A stretch of 58,972 bases of DNA from Prevotella sp. (GTDB lineage Bacteria > Bacteroidota > Bacteroidia > Bacteroidales > Dysgonomonadaceae): assembly GCA_031285905.1 (NCBI GenBank), contig JAITVH010000120.1, forward strand, positions 1-58,972, given 5' to 3'. Every line of letters begins with the position of its first letter. Position 1 is the stretch's first letter. Shown here one piece after another: positions 37,676 through 46,917 of the stretch. The notes beneath the pieces were generated by a model, which was given only the letters and a program-made list of their open reading frames with translations, was not told the origin of the DNA and searched no databases. The translations under genes were made by a program, and so were the position numbers.

Positions 37676-38168
37676 TGTACAGTTTATTTAAATATTGTTT
37701 TATTACTTTTTTAGCTCTATTGATACGTGTTCCTACATTAGTCTTGGTAATACCGAGGATATCGGCTATTTCATTGTAATTATATTCCTCAAGATAGAGT
37801 AACATAATGGACTTGTCAATATCATTTAGCTGACAGATAGCTTCTAATAAAAACTTTAATTCTTCTTCCTTGTCTGCTTGATATGAAGAATCAATACCTT
37901 GAGAAAATTCAATTACCGAATCATGGTAGACGATACGGCTATCTTTACGGATCTTCGATATCGACGTGTTTATTGCTATATTATATATCCACGAGGCTAC
38001 TTTAGTTTTGTCCTCCAGCCTTGTAAAGGATCTCCACAATTGATATACAACCTCTTGAAAGTTGTCTTTCCTGTCTGCTTCCGTTTTGAAATAGATAAGA
38101 CAAACTTTATGTACAATGCCCTGATAATCTGATAGCATCTTGAGGAAATCCTCTCTAACTTTTTTCAT
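37665..38168 (-). CDS. ECF-type RNA polymerase sigma factor
   Basis: A 167-residue sigma-70 family factor with only regions 2 and 4. Region 2: QEVVYQLWRSFTRLEDKTKVASWIYNIAINT (given here in parts: QEVVYQLWRSF, WIYNIAINT). Region 4 HTH: YNYNEIADILGITKTNVGTR. It is translationally coupled to the downstream membrane protein and divergent, across 122 nt, from the first gene of the secreted-protein array. It could direct that array, which would need testing. Confidence 0.9.
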   Translation of the reverse strand: MKKVREDFLKMLSDYQGIVHKVCLIYFKTEADRKDNFQEVVYQLWRSFTRLEDKTKVASWIYNIAINTSISKIRKDSRIVYHDSVIEFSQGIDSSYQADKEEELKFLLEAICQLNDIDKSIMLLYLEEYNYNEIADILGITKTNVGTRINRAKKVIKQYLNKLYNGN

Positions 38169-38252
38169 ACCTCGATTTTACAATTACATATTATAGTCGC
38201 AGACAAATCAAATTAATTACAAATAATAGATATTTATTCTAAAATAAAAGGT

Positions 38253-38260
38253 TAAATTTG
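38253..38260 (+). promoter_or_regulatory. -7-like element for the secreted-protein array
   Basis: TAAATTTG matches TAnnTTTG, 30 nt before the first array gene. The same 8-mer stands at 43763-43770 before the fifth gene, within a shared ATAAATTTGTT-like context. No clear -33 TTTG is present at either site. Confidence 0.45.
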
Positions 38261-38290
38261 TTATAGTTCGACCTTAAGAGTGAATGACCT

Positions 38291-39460
38291 ATGAAAAAAA
38301 TAATTATTTGCTTATTTCTAGTAATCAATGCTAGTTCTCTGTATTCTCAAAAGATTGAGGGAAAGATATATGATGACAGCACTAAACTCCCGATCCCTGA
38401 AGTGAGCATCTATCTGAATGGTACGACCTACAATACCAAAACTGATATCAATGGCAAATTTGAACTGGTATTTGATAATATCACAAACACGAGCTTAATT
38501 ATAAGCCGGGTAGGGTATAAGATGATATCGATCCCTAATCCGTATGAAGGAATACCGGAGAAAATCTATTTAACTCCTCAAAGCATATTAAATGAAATAG
38601 TAGTAGAGGCTCCTCCCAAAAGTAATGTAAAGAAGTATTCCCGTAAAGAGTTACTCAAGATGTTCAAAAAAGAATTCCTGGGCGAGACAGCAAAATCCTG
38701 CGACATCCAAAATGAGAAAGATATCAAGCTAATGTATGATTATGACTATCACCAATTGATAGCACAATCAGAAAATCCAATAATTATCCTTAATAAGCAC
38801 TTAGGGTACAGGATAGATTATCAAATCATCAACTTTTATATACAATATAGCGACCTCCCTATATGGTTGTCTGAAAGACCTGTCCTATATTCCACAAATG
38901 TTGGAGCAGCCCTTTTCACCGATTTAAGTAATAATAATAAGAAGACGACTGAAAGAAGAGAGTCTGTTTATAGAGAGACACGAAATTTCTTCTTTAAAAG
39001 TCTGATAAATAATACACTTGAAGAATCCGCTTTCAAAATACTTACAGAAGGTGCTGACGAATATATCAGTCCCACTAAGATATTCAATATAAAAGATACA
39101 CTTTCTCTAAAAAAAGTGACTTTGCTTACTGATAGTATTCCTGATACAAAAGTAAAAAAAAGGACTGTCGCTGGTTTATTAGGACTATTAGGAGAGTCAA
39201 AAGATGAATTGGAAGATATTCTTATTGCCAGTGGTAAGAAAATTTATGGAAAAATAATTATTGTCAATTTACTTCAACCCCAAAAGCCTAAGGAATCGAT
39301 GCTGGCATTTCTTAATGATAATTTTTATGTTGATCGTTTCGGTAATTATTATTTTGTTGACGAGCTGGGAAATGTACAGTATGATAATAACCTGTTAGTT
39401 GGAGGAAGTATGGGTAGGCAAAAAATGGGAACGATATTACCGCTAAATTATGAACCTTAA
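38291..39460 (+). CDS. Secreted CarboxypepD_reg-like protein, array member 1
   Basis: A 389-residue exported protein (signal peptide ending SLYSQ). Residues about 20-105 are a CarboxypepD_reg-like beta-sandwich (IEGKIYDDSTKLPIPEVSIY, VGYKMISIPNPYEG). A conserved region unlike anything I can name follows: a basic patch SRKELLKMFKKEFLGE, the motif AQSENPIIILNKHLGYRI, and a C-terminal MGRQKMGTILPLNYEP. It heads a run of four tightly spaced homologues. The N-terminal domain is usual in outer-membrane proteins, but no barrel or TonB plug is seen here. Periplasmic or surface location likely. Function unknown. Confidence 0.8.
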   Translation: MKKIIICLFLVINASSLYSQKIEGKIYDDSTKLPIPEVSIYLNGTTYNTKTDINGKFELVFDNITNTSLIISRVGYKMISIPNPYEGIPEKIYLTPQSILNEIVVEAPPKSNVKKYSRKELLKMFKKEFLGETAKSCDIQNEKDIKLMYDYDYHQLIAQSENPIIILNKHLGYRIDYQIINFYIQYSDLPIWLSERPVLYSTNVGAALFTDLSNNNKKTTERRESVYRETRNFFFKSLINNTLEESAFKILTEGADEYISPTKIFNIKDTLSLKKVTLLTDSIPDTKVKKRTVAGLLGLLGESKDELEDILIASGKKIYGKIIIVNLLQPQKPKESMLAFLNDNFYVDRFGNYYFVDELGNVQYDNNLLVGGSMGRQKMGTILPLNYEP

Positions 39461-39472
39461 TCTGGATATCAT

Positions 39473-40561
39473 ATGAAAAAGATTATTATTACTTTGCTCC
39501 TAGTTTTGATTTTTGGGAATCTGTATTCACAAAAAATAACAGGGAAGGTATATGATGACAGTACAAAGTTACCAATCCCTGAAGTGAGCATTTATCTGAA
39601 TGGAACAACTTATAATACCAAAACTGACATCAATGGCAAATTTGAGCTGAATTTTAGTAATATTATTAATACCGACTTAGTTATCAGTCGTGTGGGATAC
39701 AAGATGATATCAATCCCCAATCCGTATGATGGAATACCTGAGAAAATCTATTTAACTCCAAAAAGTATTTTTGATGTGGTTGTAATAGAAGCCGATAAAA
39801 TAAATAAGAAAGGGCCTTCCCGAAAACAAATGTTAAAGATATTTAAAACAAGTTTTATAGGTGAATCATTTTCTGCAAAAACATGTGTTATTCAAAATGA
39901 AAATGATATTACGCTATATTATAATTCTGAAAATTACCAGTTAAAAGCTGAAGCCGAAAACCCGATAATTGTTCATAACAAATATTTGGGATATAAAGTG
40001 AGCTTTCTCTTATCCGATTTTTGCGTACAATATAGCAGTAATCTGCCTTCACGAAAAATAATAAGTACCCTATATAAGGGTACTATCGCCTTTAATGATT
40101 TGAGCAATAATAATAAGTCCATTGATGAAAAACGAAAATCTGTATATAAAGATTCGCGGAATTTCTATTTCAAAAACCTCGCATATAATACATTAGACAA
40201 ATCAGCTTTTTTAATGTATATTGACGAAAAAAGAATAATGGAAGGGGATGATTATTTTGTAAACGACTCTTTGTCTATAAAACATATTACCATTCGTCCT
40301 CATCAAATACGGCATGTTGGTTCCGTCTCTATTCCTGATGGCAAAATCGCATTAGCTAAATGGTTCGTTTTTGATAGAGATATGGATATATCCAATATAA
40401 TATTCTTAACTAATAAATTTTATATTGACCAATTTGGGAATACTTATTCAATTGATGAAAAAAGAAAAATAAAAGCAGAAGATCGGCTTATAATTCTTGG
40501 AAAAATGGGTGAACAACGAATAGGAGACGCACTGCCTATCGATTATGATCCAATCATGTAA
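39473..40561 (+). CDS. Secreted CarboxypepD_reg-like protein, array member 2
   Basis: A 362-residue homologue of the gene before it, 12 nt downstream. The first 110 residues are nearly the same as in member 1, including the stretch VSIYLNGTTYNTKTDINGKF, while the later part has diverged. The conserved NPIIVHNKYLGYKVSF motif and the C-terminal MGEQRIGDALPIDYDP are kept. Signal peptide ends LYSQ. The strong N-terminal identity suggests recent duplication or gene conversion. Function unknown. Confidence 0.8.
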   Translation: MKKIIITLLLVLIFGNLYSQKITGKVYDDSTKLPIPEVSIYLNGTTYNTKTDINGKFELNFSNIINTDLVISRVGYKMISIPNPYDGIPEKIYLTPKSIFDVVVIEADKINKKGPSRKQMLKIFKTSFIGESFSAKTCVIQNENDITLYYNSENYQLKAEAENPIIVHNKYLGYKVSFLLSDFCVQYSSNLPSRKIISTLYKGTIAFNDLSNNNKSIDEKRKSVYKDSRNFYFKNLAYNTLDKSAFLMYIDEKRIMEGDDYFVNDSLSIKHITIRPHQIRHVGSVSIPDGKIALAKWFVFDRDMDISNIIFLTNKFYIDQFGNTYSIDEKRKIKAEDRLIILGKMGEQRIGDALPIDYDPIM

Positions 40562-40585
40562 AAATAACATTGATACTGACTGTCT

Positions 40586-41680
40586 ATGAAAGAGATTATT
40601 ATTACCTTGTTTTTATTCCTGAATGTTGGATACTTGTATTCACAAACTATTACAGGAAAAATATATGATAACACCACAAAGGAACCCATTCCGGAAGTCA
40701 GTGTCTATCTGAATGGAACGACTTATAACACTATGACAAATAGCAAAGGCGAATTTGAACTAACCTTTGATAAGATAATTAACACAGACCTTGTTATTAG
40801 CCGGGTGGGCTATAATGTGATATCGATACCAAACCCTCACGACGGAATACCCGAAAGGATATTCTTAACCCAGAAAACTGTTTTGGATGAAGTCATTGTA
40901 GAACCAAAATACAAGGGCCGAAAATTCACCCGGCGAGAGTTGCTTAATATGTTTCAGAATCAGTTTATAGGCAGTTCAAAATCAGCAAGATTATGTAAAA
41001 TCAAAAATGAAAAAGAGATCAAATTATTTTATGATTATGACGAGAATATTCTAATCGCTCAATGCGATAATCCTATTATTATTGAAAATAAGTACCTGAA
41101 ATATACTATAAATTTCAATCTGCTAAGTTTCCATGTAAAATATAGTGGAGGTACTGGTTTTTGGAGAGGAGTAATAAGTTCCGGCTTTGCCGGAACCAGT
41201 TCATTCATCGATCAGGGAAAGAATAAGAAAGATATCATAAAAAGGAGAAAGGAAATTTATAATGAATCCAGAGAATTCTTTTTGAAGAATGTTGCTAATA
41301 ACACCTTGAAAGAAGTAGGTTTTAATTTTTATTTGAACGGATTCCCTGTTAGCCAGGAACGTGTTCTTATAGTAACGGACACCCTGTCCATGAAGAAAGT
41401 AACTATTCCCCCATTTCTGAATGTTGATCCTGATGACGAAAGTATTGCCGGCTTTGACTTCAAGGATCAGAAAGTATATGGTCTGCTCACTGTAGCCGAT
41501 AAAAATAAGAAACAATCTCAGATCGCTTTTCTAACCGAATATTTTTTTATCGACCGGTTTGGAAATATTTCTTATCTTGATGAAGATGGAGAACGGCAGT
41601 ATGAAGAAAAAGTGTTGTTTTCCGGGAGCATTGGAAATATGCGGGCAGGTGATATGTTGCCTTTAGACTATGAACCTTGA
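40586..41680 (+). CDS. Secreted CarboxypepD_reg-like protein, array member 3
   Basis: A 364-residue homologue, 24 nt after member 2. It uses the second N-terminal variant (TNSKGEFELTFDKI rather than TDINGKFEL), as members 4 and 5 do, so the array falls into two sub-types. The middle has KFTRRELLNMFQNQFIGSSK and ENKYLKYTINF; the end is IGNMRAGDMLPLDYEP. Same predicted export and unknown function. Confidence 0.8.
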   Translation: MKEIIITLFLFLNVGYLYSQTITGKIYDNTTKEPIPEVSVYLNGTTYNTMTNSKGEFELTFDKIINTDLVISRVGYNVISIPNPHDGIPERIFLTQKTVLDEVIVEPKYKGRKFTRRELLNMFQNQFIGSSKSARLCKIKNEKEIKLFYDYDENILIAQCDNPIIIENKYLKYTINFNLLSFHVKYSGGTGFWRGVISSGFAGTSSFIDQGKNKKDIIKRRKEIYNESREFFLKNVANNTLKEVGFNFYLNGFPVSQERVLIVTDTLSMKKVTIPPFLNVDPDDESIAGFDFKDQKVYGLLTVADKNKKQSQIAFLTEYFFIDRFGNISYLDEDGERQYEEKVLFSGSIGNMRAGDMLPLDYEP

Positions 41681-41724
41681 CTTTATTCGAATTGAATATG
41701 TAAATATTAACCTCGATCAATGTT

Positions 41725-42933
41725 ATGAAAAGAATCCTTATTCTTCTATTTTGCATAACTTGTTTTGTAAATATCCATTCTCAGAAAATTACGGGAGCAG
41801 TTTATGACGACACCACCAAAGAACCAATTTCGGATGTGAGCGTCTACCTCAACGGTACTACCTACCACACCTCCACAAACAGTAAAGGTGAATTTGTATT
41901 GACTTTTGACAAGAAGATAAGAACAAACCTGATCATCAGCCATGTAGGATATAATACAATATCGGCATCCGACCCTTATGAAGGAATGCCCGAAAAAATA
42001 TATCTCACCCAGAAAAACATACTGGACGAAGTTATTGTAGATGCCACCAAGAACAAAAGCAAAAGGAAAAAATTCTCACGGGGAGAACTGTTAAGAATGT
42101 TCAGAAATGAATTTTTGGGGAAATCGAAAGCTGCCCAATCAAGTAAAATTAAAAACCAAAAAGAAATCATCTTAATATATGATTACCCCAATGAACGGCT
42201 GCATGCAAGATGTGAGAATCCCATCATTATAGAAAACCAATATTTAGGATATAAAATAAATTTTCAACTTTTCAATTTTTACTCCCAATATAGCGGTTCA
42301 TCTTTTAATTCTTTCTTTAAAGAAGTGTTGGGAGCAGCCAACAATACCATCTGTATGGGGACAGCTTCTTTTGAAGACATTTCTGCGGAAAACAACGAAA
42401 AGATAAAAGAAAGAAGGGATGCTACTTACAAAGATTCTCGAAACTATTTTTTCAAAAATCTGATCAGTAACTCCCTCACAAATAAAGGCTTTGAAATGTA
42501 TATTGAGCAGGTGAAAAGCCGTGAGGATACATCAGCCATTACGAATATGCTAAATAAAGTTTCTGAAACATCCGAGAATGACTCTTATGTACTACAGGTA
42601 AAGATTCGTCCGGAGGAATATTTCAAAATAGAAGATGCACTCTCAGTAAAAAAAGTAACCCTTTCGCCCCCTCCTACCGACTCCCTGACTGTTACATCCT
42701 ACATGGGGCAGAAAGTATATGGGTGGCTAGGCATCAGCAATAATGAAAAGAGGTCACGGTTGTTGCTACTGAGAAAGAGTTTCTATGTTGATCAATTCGG
42801 AAGTTCTTATACTACTGATCAGTATGGGGATCTTGATTATGACGAAAAAATATTATTTTCGGGAGGTATAGGCGATCAACGGGCAGGCGATATATTGCCT
42901 TTAGATTACGAACCCGATCAAAAATCAGATTAA
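41725..42933 (+). CDS. Secreted CarboxypepD_reg-like protein, array member 4
   Basis: The longest homologue at 402 residues, with an extra stretch at about 265-300 (SAITNMLNKVSETSENDSYV). Signal peptide ends NIHSQ. It keeps the SRGELLRMFRNEFLGKSKAA motif, IIENQYLGYKINFQLF, and the end IGDQRAGDILPLDYEP. Its stop overlaps the stop of the convergent methyltransferase gene by 4 nt. Confidence 0.8.
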   Translation: MKRILILLFCITCFVNIHSQKITGAVYDDTTKEPISDVSVYLNGTTYHTSTNSKGEFVLTFDKKIRTNLIISHVGYNTISASDPYEGMPEKIYLTQKNILDEVIVDATKNKSKRKKFSRGELLRMFRNEFLGKSKAAQSSKIKNQKEIILIYDYPNERLHARCENPIIIENQYLGYKINFQLFNFYSQYSGSSFNSFFKEVLGAANNTICMGTASFEDISAENNEKIKERRDATYKDSRNYFFKNLISNSLTNKGFEMYIEQVKSREDTSAITNMLNKVSETSENDSYVLQVKIRPEEYFKIEDALSVKKVTLSPPPTDSLTVTSYMGQKVYGWLGISNNEKRSRLLLLRKSFYVDQFGSSYTTDQYGDLDYDEKILFSGGIGDQRAGDILPLDYEPDQKSD

Positions 42934-43658
42934 TCTACAACAAATGCTACCTGATAAAAATTATTTACAGCCCCCACAGGTGTCAATTGTATATAAAAGT
43001 TATTGGTGAATTCTTGGAAAGCTTTAAATTCGTGAAGAGGCACACTGAATTCGTCAAAAAGGATTATATCACCTTTAGACAGGAATGGATATAATTGTGA
43101 TAAGACAAAAGCCGTAGCAGAATATAGATCTGCATCCATATGGATTACTTTTCGGCTGTTGGCTTCTCCTAGAGCCTCTCTATTCTTATCGAGGAAGCCA
43201 ACTAAAGTATCTTGAAATAATCCCTTGATAAAGGTTCCTCTCGAATCATCGAGAGTCGGTATCCCCGACGACATATCTCCCTTTGAATAAAATGGCCCCC
43301 AATCTTCAGGAAGGCCCTCGAAAGTGTCGAAACCATAAAAAAGTGATTCAGTATGCTTATTTGCATTCAACCACCAGCGGAACGAACTTCCTGCCGCAAC
43401 TCCAAATTCCAGATATGTGACAGGCTCATTTGCTAATAAATACCGATCCACCATAAACTCATATAACTGACTCCGTTTACTATAATTTCTGAAAGGAGTA
43501 TAAAAATCGGAAAAAAGCATTTTCTTCTTATTTCTTATAACCCATAATACCAATCTGTTAAAATAGGATATAAATAGGAATGCTTTTGTTAAAGGAGACA
43601 GTATCAGGGTTACGGGAATGAAAAGGAGCAAGCCTTTCAGGAATTGTATTATTTTCAT
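42930..43658 (-). CDS. Class I SAM-dependent methyltransferase, TylF-like
   Basis: A 242-residue protein with a hydrophobic N-terminal segment (about 6-32) that may anchor it to the membrane. The SAM-binding loop is VTYLEFGVAAGSS (about 79-91), with FDTFEGLPEDWG and MDADLYSATAFVLSQL as later family motifs, as in TylF/MycF-type O-methyltransferases. It lies in opposite orientation between array members 4 and 5 and overlaps member 4 by 4 nt. It may act on a sugar or surface glycan. The link to the array is positional only. Confidence 0.8.
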   Translation of the reverse strand: MKIIQFLKGLLLFIPVTLILSPLTKAFLFISYFNRLVLWVIRNKKKMLFSDFYTPFRNYSKRSQLYEFMVDRYLLANEPVTYLEFGVAAGSSFRWWLNANKHTESLFYGFDTFEGLPEDWGPFYSKGDMSSGIPTLDDSRGTFIKGLFQDTLVGFLDKNREALGEANSRKVIHMDADLYSATAFVLSQLYPFLSKGDIILFDEFSVPLHEFKAFQEFTNNFYIQLTPVGAVNNFYQVAFVVD

Positions 43659-43762
43659 AGGATTTCAGGTATATAACCGTAAAGTTAATATTAATAAAAA
43701 TTAATCAAGTATTTTCTCTAAAGAGTTTTATATAACGATCTCTATTTTATCAAAATAATTGA

Positions 43763-43770
43763 TAAATTTG
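43763..43770 (+). promoter_or_regulatory. -7-like element for array member 5
   Basis: TAAATTTG, 36 nt before the chosen ATG at 43806, the same 8-mer as at 38253. It gives the fifth gene its own transcription start after the methyltransferase gene. Confidence 0.45.
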
Positions 43771-43805
43771 TTTTGGCAGAGTATTACCTTTTATCAAAAC
43801 TGCTT

Positions 43806-44891
43806 ATGAAAAAAGTAATTATCAGCTTCTTCTTGGTTGTCAGCTTTGTAAATCTGTATTCACAAAAAATCACAGGAACGGTTTATGACAATGCGACCAA
43901 AGAACCGATCCCGGAAGTAAGCGTTTACCTCAATAATACGACATACAACACTCAAACAAATAGTAAAGGGGAGTTCGAACTTTCTTTTGACAAAGAAATA
44001 GTTACCGATTTGGTTATTAGCCGGGTGGGATACAATATGATATCTATACCCCATCCCTATGATGGGATACCTGAAAAGATATTTTTAACATCCAAAAGCA
44101 CCTTGGATGAAATAATCTTCGAAGTGCCTAGAAATGGACTTTCAAGAAGGGAGATGCTGAAAATGTTCAAGACAGAATTTCTGGGTAACTCGCATACTGC
44201 TCAATCCTGTAAGATACAGAATGAAGATGATATCGAATTATTTTTTGATTATAAAAATTATCGCTTAACTGCCCGGTCTGAAAACCCAATAGTTATTACA
44301 AACCAGTATCTCGGATATGTTATAAAATTTGAACTTATCGACTTTTATGCACAATATGATAGCAGATATCATCCTCGAAAAATGATAATTACAGCTACTG
44401 AAGGTAAAGCATCTTTCAATGATTTAAACAATGAGAATAACAAAAAAATAAATAAGAGAAGGAAGGAGATTTATAACGAATCGCGAAATTTCTTTTTTAA
44501 AAACCTGGCTAATAAAACGTTGTATGGGAGATTCGCAATCGCGTCAACTAGCAAACCTTACTATCACCATCGGCCGAGTGCTCAGCCGATAGATTCTCTC
44601 TTTATAATAAAAGACACTCTGGCTGTAAAAAAGATATCGCTTACAAATTATGGGTGCCACGATATTAGACCTGCGTCTAATCAAAATTTGGTATCCGGGA
44701 GAATACATATTGCGGATAGATATAGTAATAGCTCATATTTAACTTTTATAAGTGATTCTTTTTTTGTCGATAAATATGGTAATGCATTTGTTATTGACGG
44801 TAATGGTTTTGTCGTCAATCATTTGATATTTTCCGGTTTCTTAGGCGGATTGCGAATGGGAGATACCCTTCCTCAAAATTATGAACCTTAG
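43806..44891 (+). CDS. Secreted CarboxypepD_reg-like protein, array member 5
   Basis: A 361-residue homologue of members 1-4. I start it at 43806 because the sequence MKKVIISFFLVVSFVNLYSQ is a perfect family-type signal peptide. An in-frame ATG at 43773 would add eleven unrelated residues. It keeps VSVYLNNTTYNTQTNSKGEF, LSRREMLKMFKTEFLG and LGGLRMGDTLPQNYEP. It is separated from the rest of the array by the methyltransferase gene, which suggests insertion of the latter or a dispersed copy. Confidence 0.8.
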   Translation: MKKVIISFFLVVSFVNLYSQKITGTVYDNATKEPIPEVSVYLNNTTYNTQTNSKGEFELSFDKEIVTDLVISRVGYNMISIPHPYDGIPEKIFLTSKSTLDEIIFEVPRNGLSRREMLKMFKTEFLGNSHTAQSCKIQNEDDIELFFDYKNYRLTARSENPIVITNQYLGYVIKFELIDFYAQYDSRYHPRKMIITATEGKASFNDLNNENNKKINKRRKEIYNESRNFFFKNLANKTLYGRFAIASTSKPYYHHRPSAQPIDSLFIIKDTLAVKKISLTNYGCHDIRPASNQNLVSGRIHIADRYSNSSYLTFISDSFFVDKYGNAFVIDGNGFVVNHLIFSGFLGGLRMGDTLPQNYEP

Positions 44892-44915
44892 TTATAAAGT
44901 CAAAAATAGTAGGCA

Positions 44916-46049
44916 CTACTTAAAAGAAAGATAAGTCCAGATAGGAAAATGATCGGAATATTTTACTCTGTCTACCGTACAGTTATATGATTGGAAAGCG
45001 GCAGAATGCATAATAAAATCTATTCTTACGAAGAAATAGTTTTCATGATACGTCATCCCATACCCAAAGCCCGTATTGGCAAATGCATCAACAAGATTAC
45101 CACGGATAGTATGGTAAGTATATGAGATCGGAGCATCATTGAAATCGCCACATACAATCGTTGCATCCGTTTCCTGTTCATCAATAAACTTTCGGATAAC
45201 ATTTGCCTGATCTTCACGTATATTGTAGGCAGCTCCTAATTTATTTTGCAGGCTATGTGCCATGTCATCAAACGATTCGCGGTCGCGGGTACGAAGAAAG
45301 TCTCTGTATAACTTTCTGTCTTCGGAAGTAAGTCCATTCGATTCAAGATGGTTGATCACCAAAGACACTTTCCTGTCCTGTATTTCAAGTGTTAAGATTG
45401 CCGAACCGTTATAAGAACTTTCTATCGGAACCTTTGTAGAATTCAATATTGGATATTTTGAATAACATGCAAGTCCATATTTATGCGAACTTTTGGATTT
45501 TCCTATTTCTATGATAGAATAATAAGGATAATCTTTCATTATCTCTTTCAGTTCCTCTTCAGAAACAATCCCGTCATGCCGGGTCTTTTTACCTGCAGCA
45601 AATTCCTGAAAGCAAACGATATCGGCATTTGAATTGACTACATAATCAAAGATAGGGTTCTTCTTTTTATTCTCTCCTCTCTGCCAATTGAAACTTCTAA
45701 CATTATATGATAAAATCTTTATGCTGTTTTCAGGCAATTCTTTCGTCTTGAAATGTATTGGAAAAGAAGTGGTAATAGGACTCCAACAACATGCCAGAAC
45801 AGCCAGTTGTACCAGTGCGTACCTCCACCTCCAGAATACCAGCCAGAGTATTAAATAGCACACATTGAGAAAAAAAACAAAAGGGAATCCCAAGCCTAAA
45901 TAAGCAATAAATGTTATCTTGGACGGAAGAACCGTCCAGGCTAAAATGGAAAGTAATAAAAGAATAATAGCAAATATATTGGTTGCAAAAACAGTGTATT
46001 TAATATACTTCCCAACCTTTTTACTCAACAAATCACTTGTTACTGGCAT
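44916..46049 (-). CDS. Membrane-anchored EEP family phosphatase/nuclease
   Basis: A 377-residue protein with three N-terminal transmembrane helices (to about residue 95) and a C-terminal endonuclease/exonuclease/phosphatase domain. All catalytic motifs are present: SYNVRSFNW, VCFQEF, INHLESNG, CGDFNDAP and YSDHFPIW. The substrate may be a lipid, phosphoinositide-like or nucleic-acid phosphodiester. It overlaps the upstream rhomboid gene by 17 nt, so the three genes form one operon. Confidence 0.85.
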   Translation of the reverse strand: MPVTSDLLSKKVGKYIKYTVFATNIFAIILLLLSILAWTVLPSKITFIAYLGLGFPFVFFLNVCYLILWLVFWRWRYALVQLAVLACCWSPITTSFPIHFKTKELPENSIKILSYNVRSFNWQRGENKKKNPIFDYVVNSNADIVCFQEFAAGKKTRHDGIVSEEELKEIMKDYPYYSIIEIGKSKSSHKYGLACYSKYPILNSTKVPIESSYNGSAILTLEIQDRKVSLVINHLESNGLTSEDRKLYRDFLRTRDRESFDDMAHSLQNKLGAAYNIREDQANVIRKFIDEQETDATIVCGDFNDAPISYTYHTIRGNLVDAFANTGFGYGMTYHENYFFVRIDFIMHSAAFQSYNCTVDRVKYSDHFPIWTYLSFK

Positions 46050-46917
46050 CGAATAATCGTTTTTTTTCTTCAGCGGTTAAACTTGTGTATCCAGAAGCTT
46101 TTATCTTATCCAGGATACGGTCTATTTCTTCATTCTCTGTATTCCGCCGCTTATTGTAGTCGTAGTCTGTTTCACGATTCTTGTATTTTACCTTCATCTT
46201 GCTCTTTGGCCTTGGTTTGAAGAAGTTAACAATCGAATCGATCAATCTGTTTAGCCAAACTGTAATATCTCTCCCACGCATATATTGCTTTGCAAAAAGA
46301 TAACCTACAGCCGCCCCACCTATATGAGCAACATGTCCCCCTGCATTTACCTGACTGCTAATGCCAATAAAATCCAAAACAAAAAGAATCAATGCTATAT
46401 AGATTATCTTTATCCTGCCAAAGATGAGCAGTGTCACCTCTTGGTTAGGACGATAAAAAGCGGCAGCAAATACAATTGCCATAACGGAAGCCGAAGCTCC
46501 CCACATTAATCCATCGTTCATATTGACGAACATTGGTATTGTGTTGAATGTCAATATGTATAGCAATGCGCCGGCTAAGCCGCCAAATATATACAGGCTA
46601 CCCAGATTTTTTGAACTGAAATAAGACAGGAATATTTGCCCAAACCAGTATAGAATTAACATATTGAAAAGAATATGTAGAAAATCCACATGGACAAACA
46701 TATATGTAAACGGCGTCCAGAAGTAATTGATCAACCTGTCTAGCCGCGCTGTAGTAGCCACATGCCTCAATACTGTGTCGGTAATGTTTACTTCGAATAA
46801 CTTCGTAATATTGATAGCTACCAGAAACAGAAAAACACATATATTGATAACGATCAGCCGGATTAGTATATCCCTGCGCTTCAATATCGGCTTAATATTA
46901 TCTTCGAAAACTCCCAT
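46033..46917 (-). CDS. Rhomboid family serine protease (second gene)
   Basis: A 294-residue intramembrane serine protease of the rhomboid family with six helices. The Ser is in MWGASASVMAIVFA (about residue 138) and the His in GGHVAHIGGAAVGYLFAK (about 193). FVHVDFLHILFNML is the family's first-loop motif. A 70-residue charged C-terminal tail is cytoplasmic. The active-site motif is GASASV rather than the usual GASGAxx, but Ser is kept. Overlaps both neighbours. Confidence 0.85.
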   Translation of the reverse strand: MGVFEDNIKPILKRRDILIRLIVINICVFLFLVAINITKLFEVNITDTVLRHVATTARLDRLINYFWTPFTYMFVHVDFLHILFNMLILYWFGQIFLSYFSSKNLGSLYIFGGLAGALLYILTFNTIPMFVNMNDGLMWGASASVMAIVFAAAFYRPNQEVTLLIFGRIKIIYIALILFVLDFIGISSQVNAGGHVAHIGGAAVGYLFAKQYMRGRDITVWLNRLIDSIVNFFKPRPKSKMKVKYKNRETDYDYNKRRNTENEEIDRILDKIKASGYTSLTAEEKKRLFDASNK

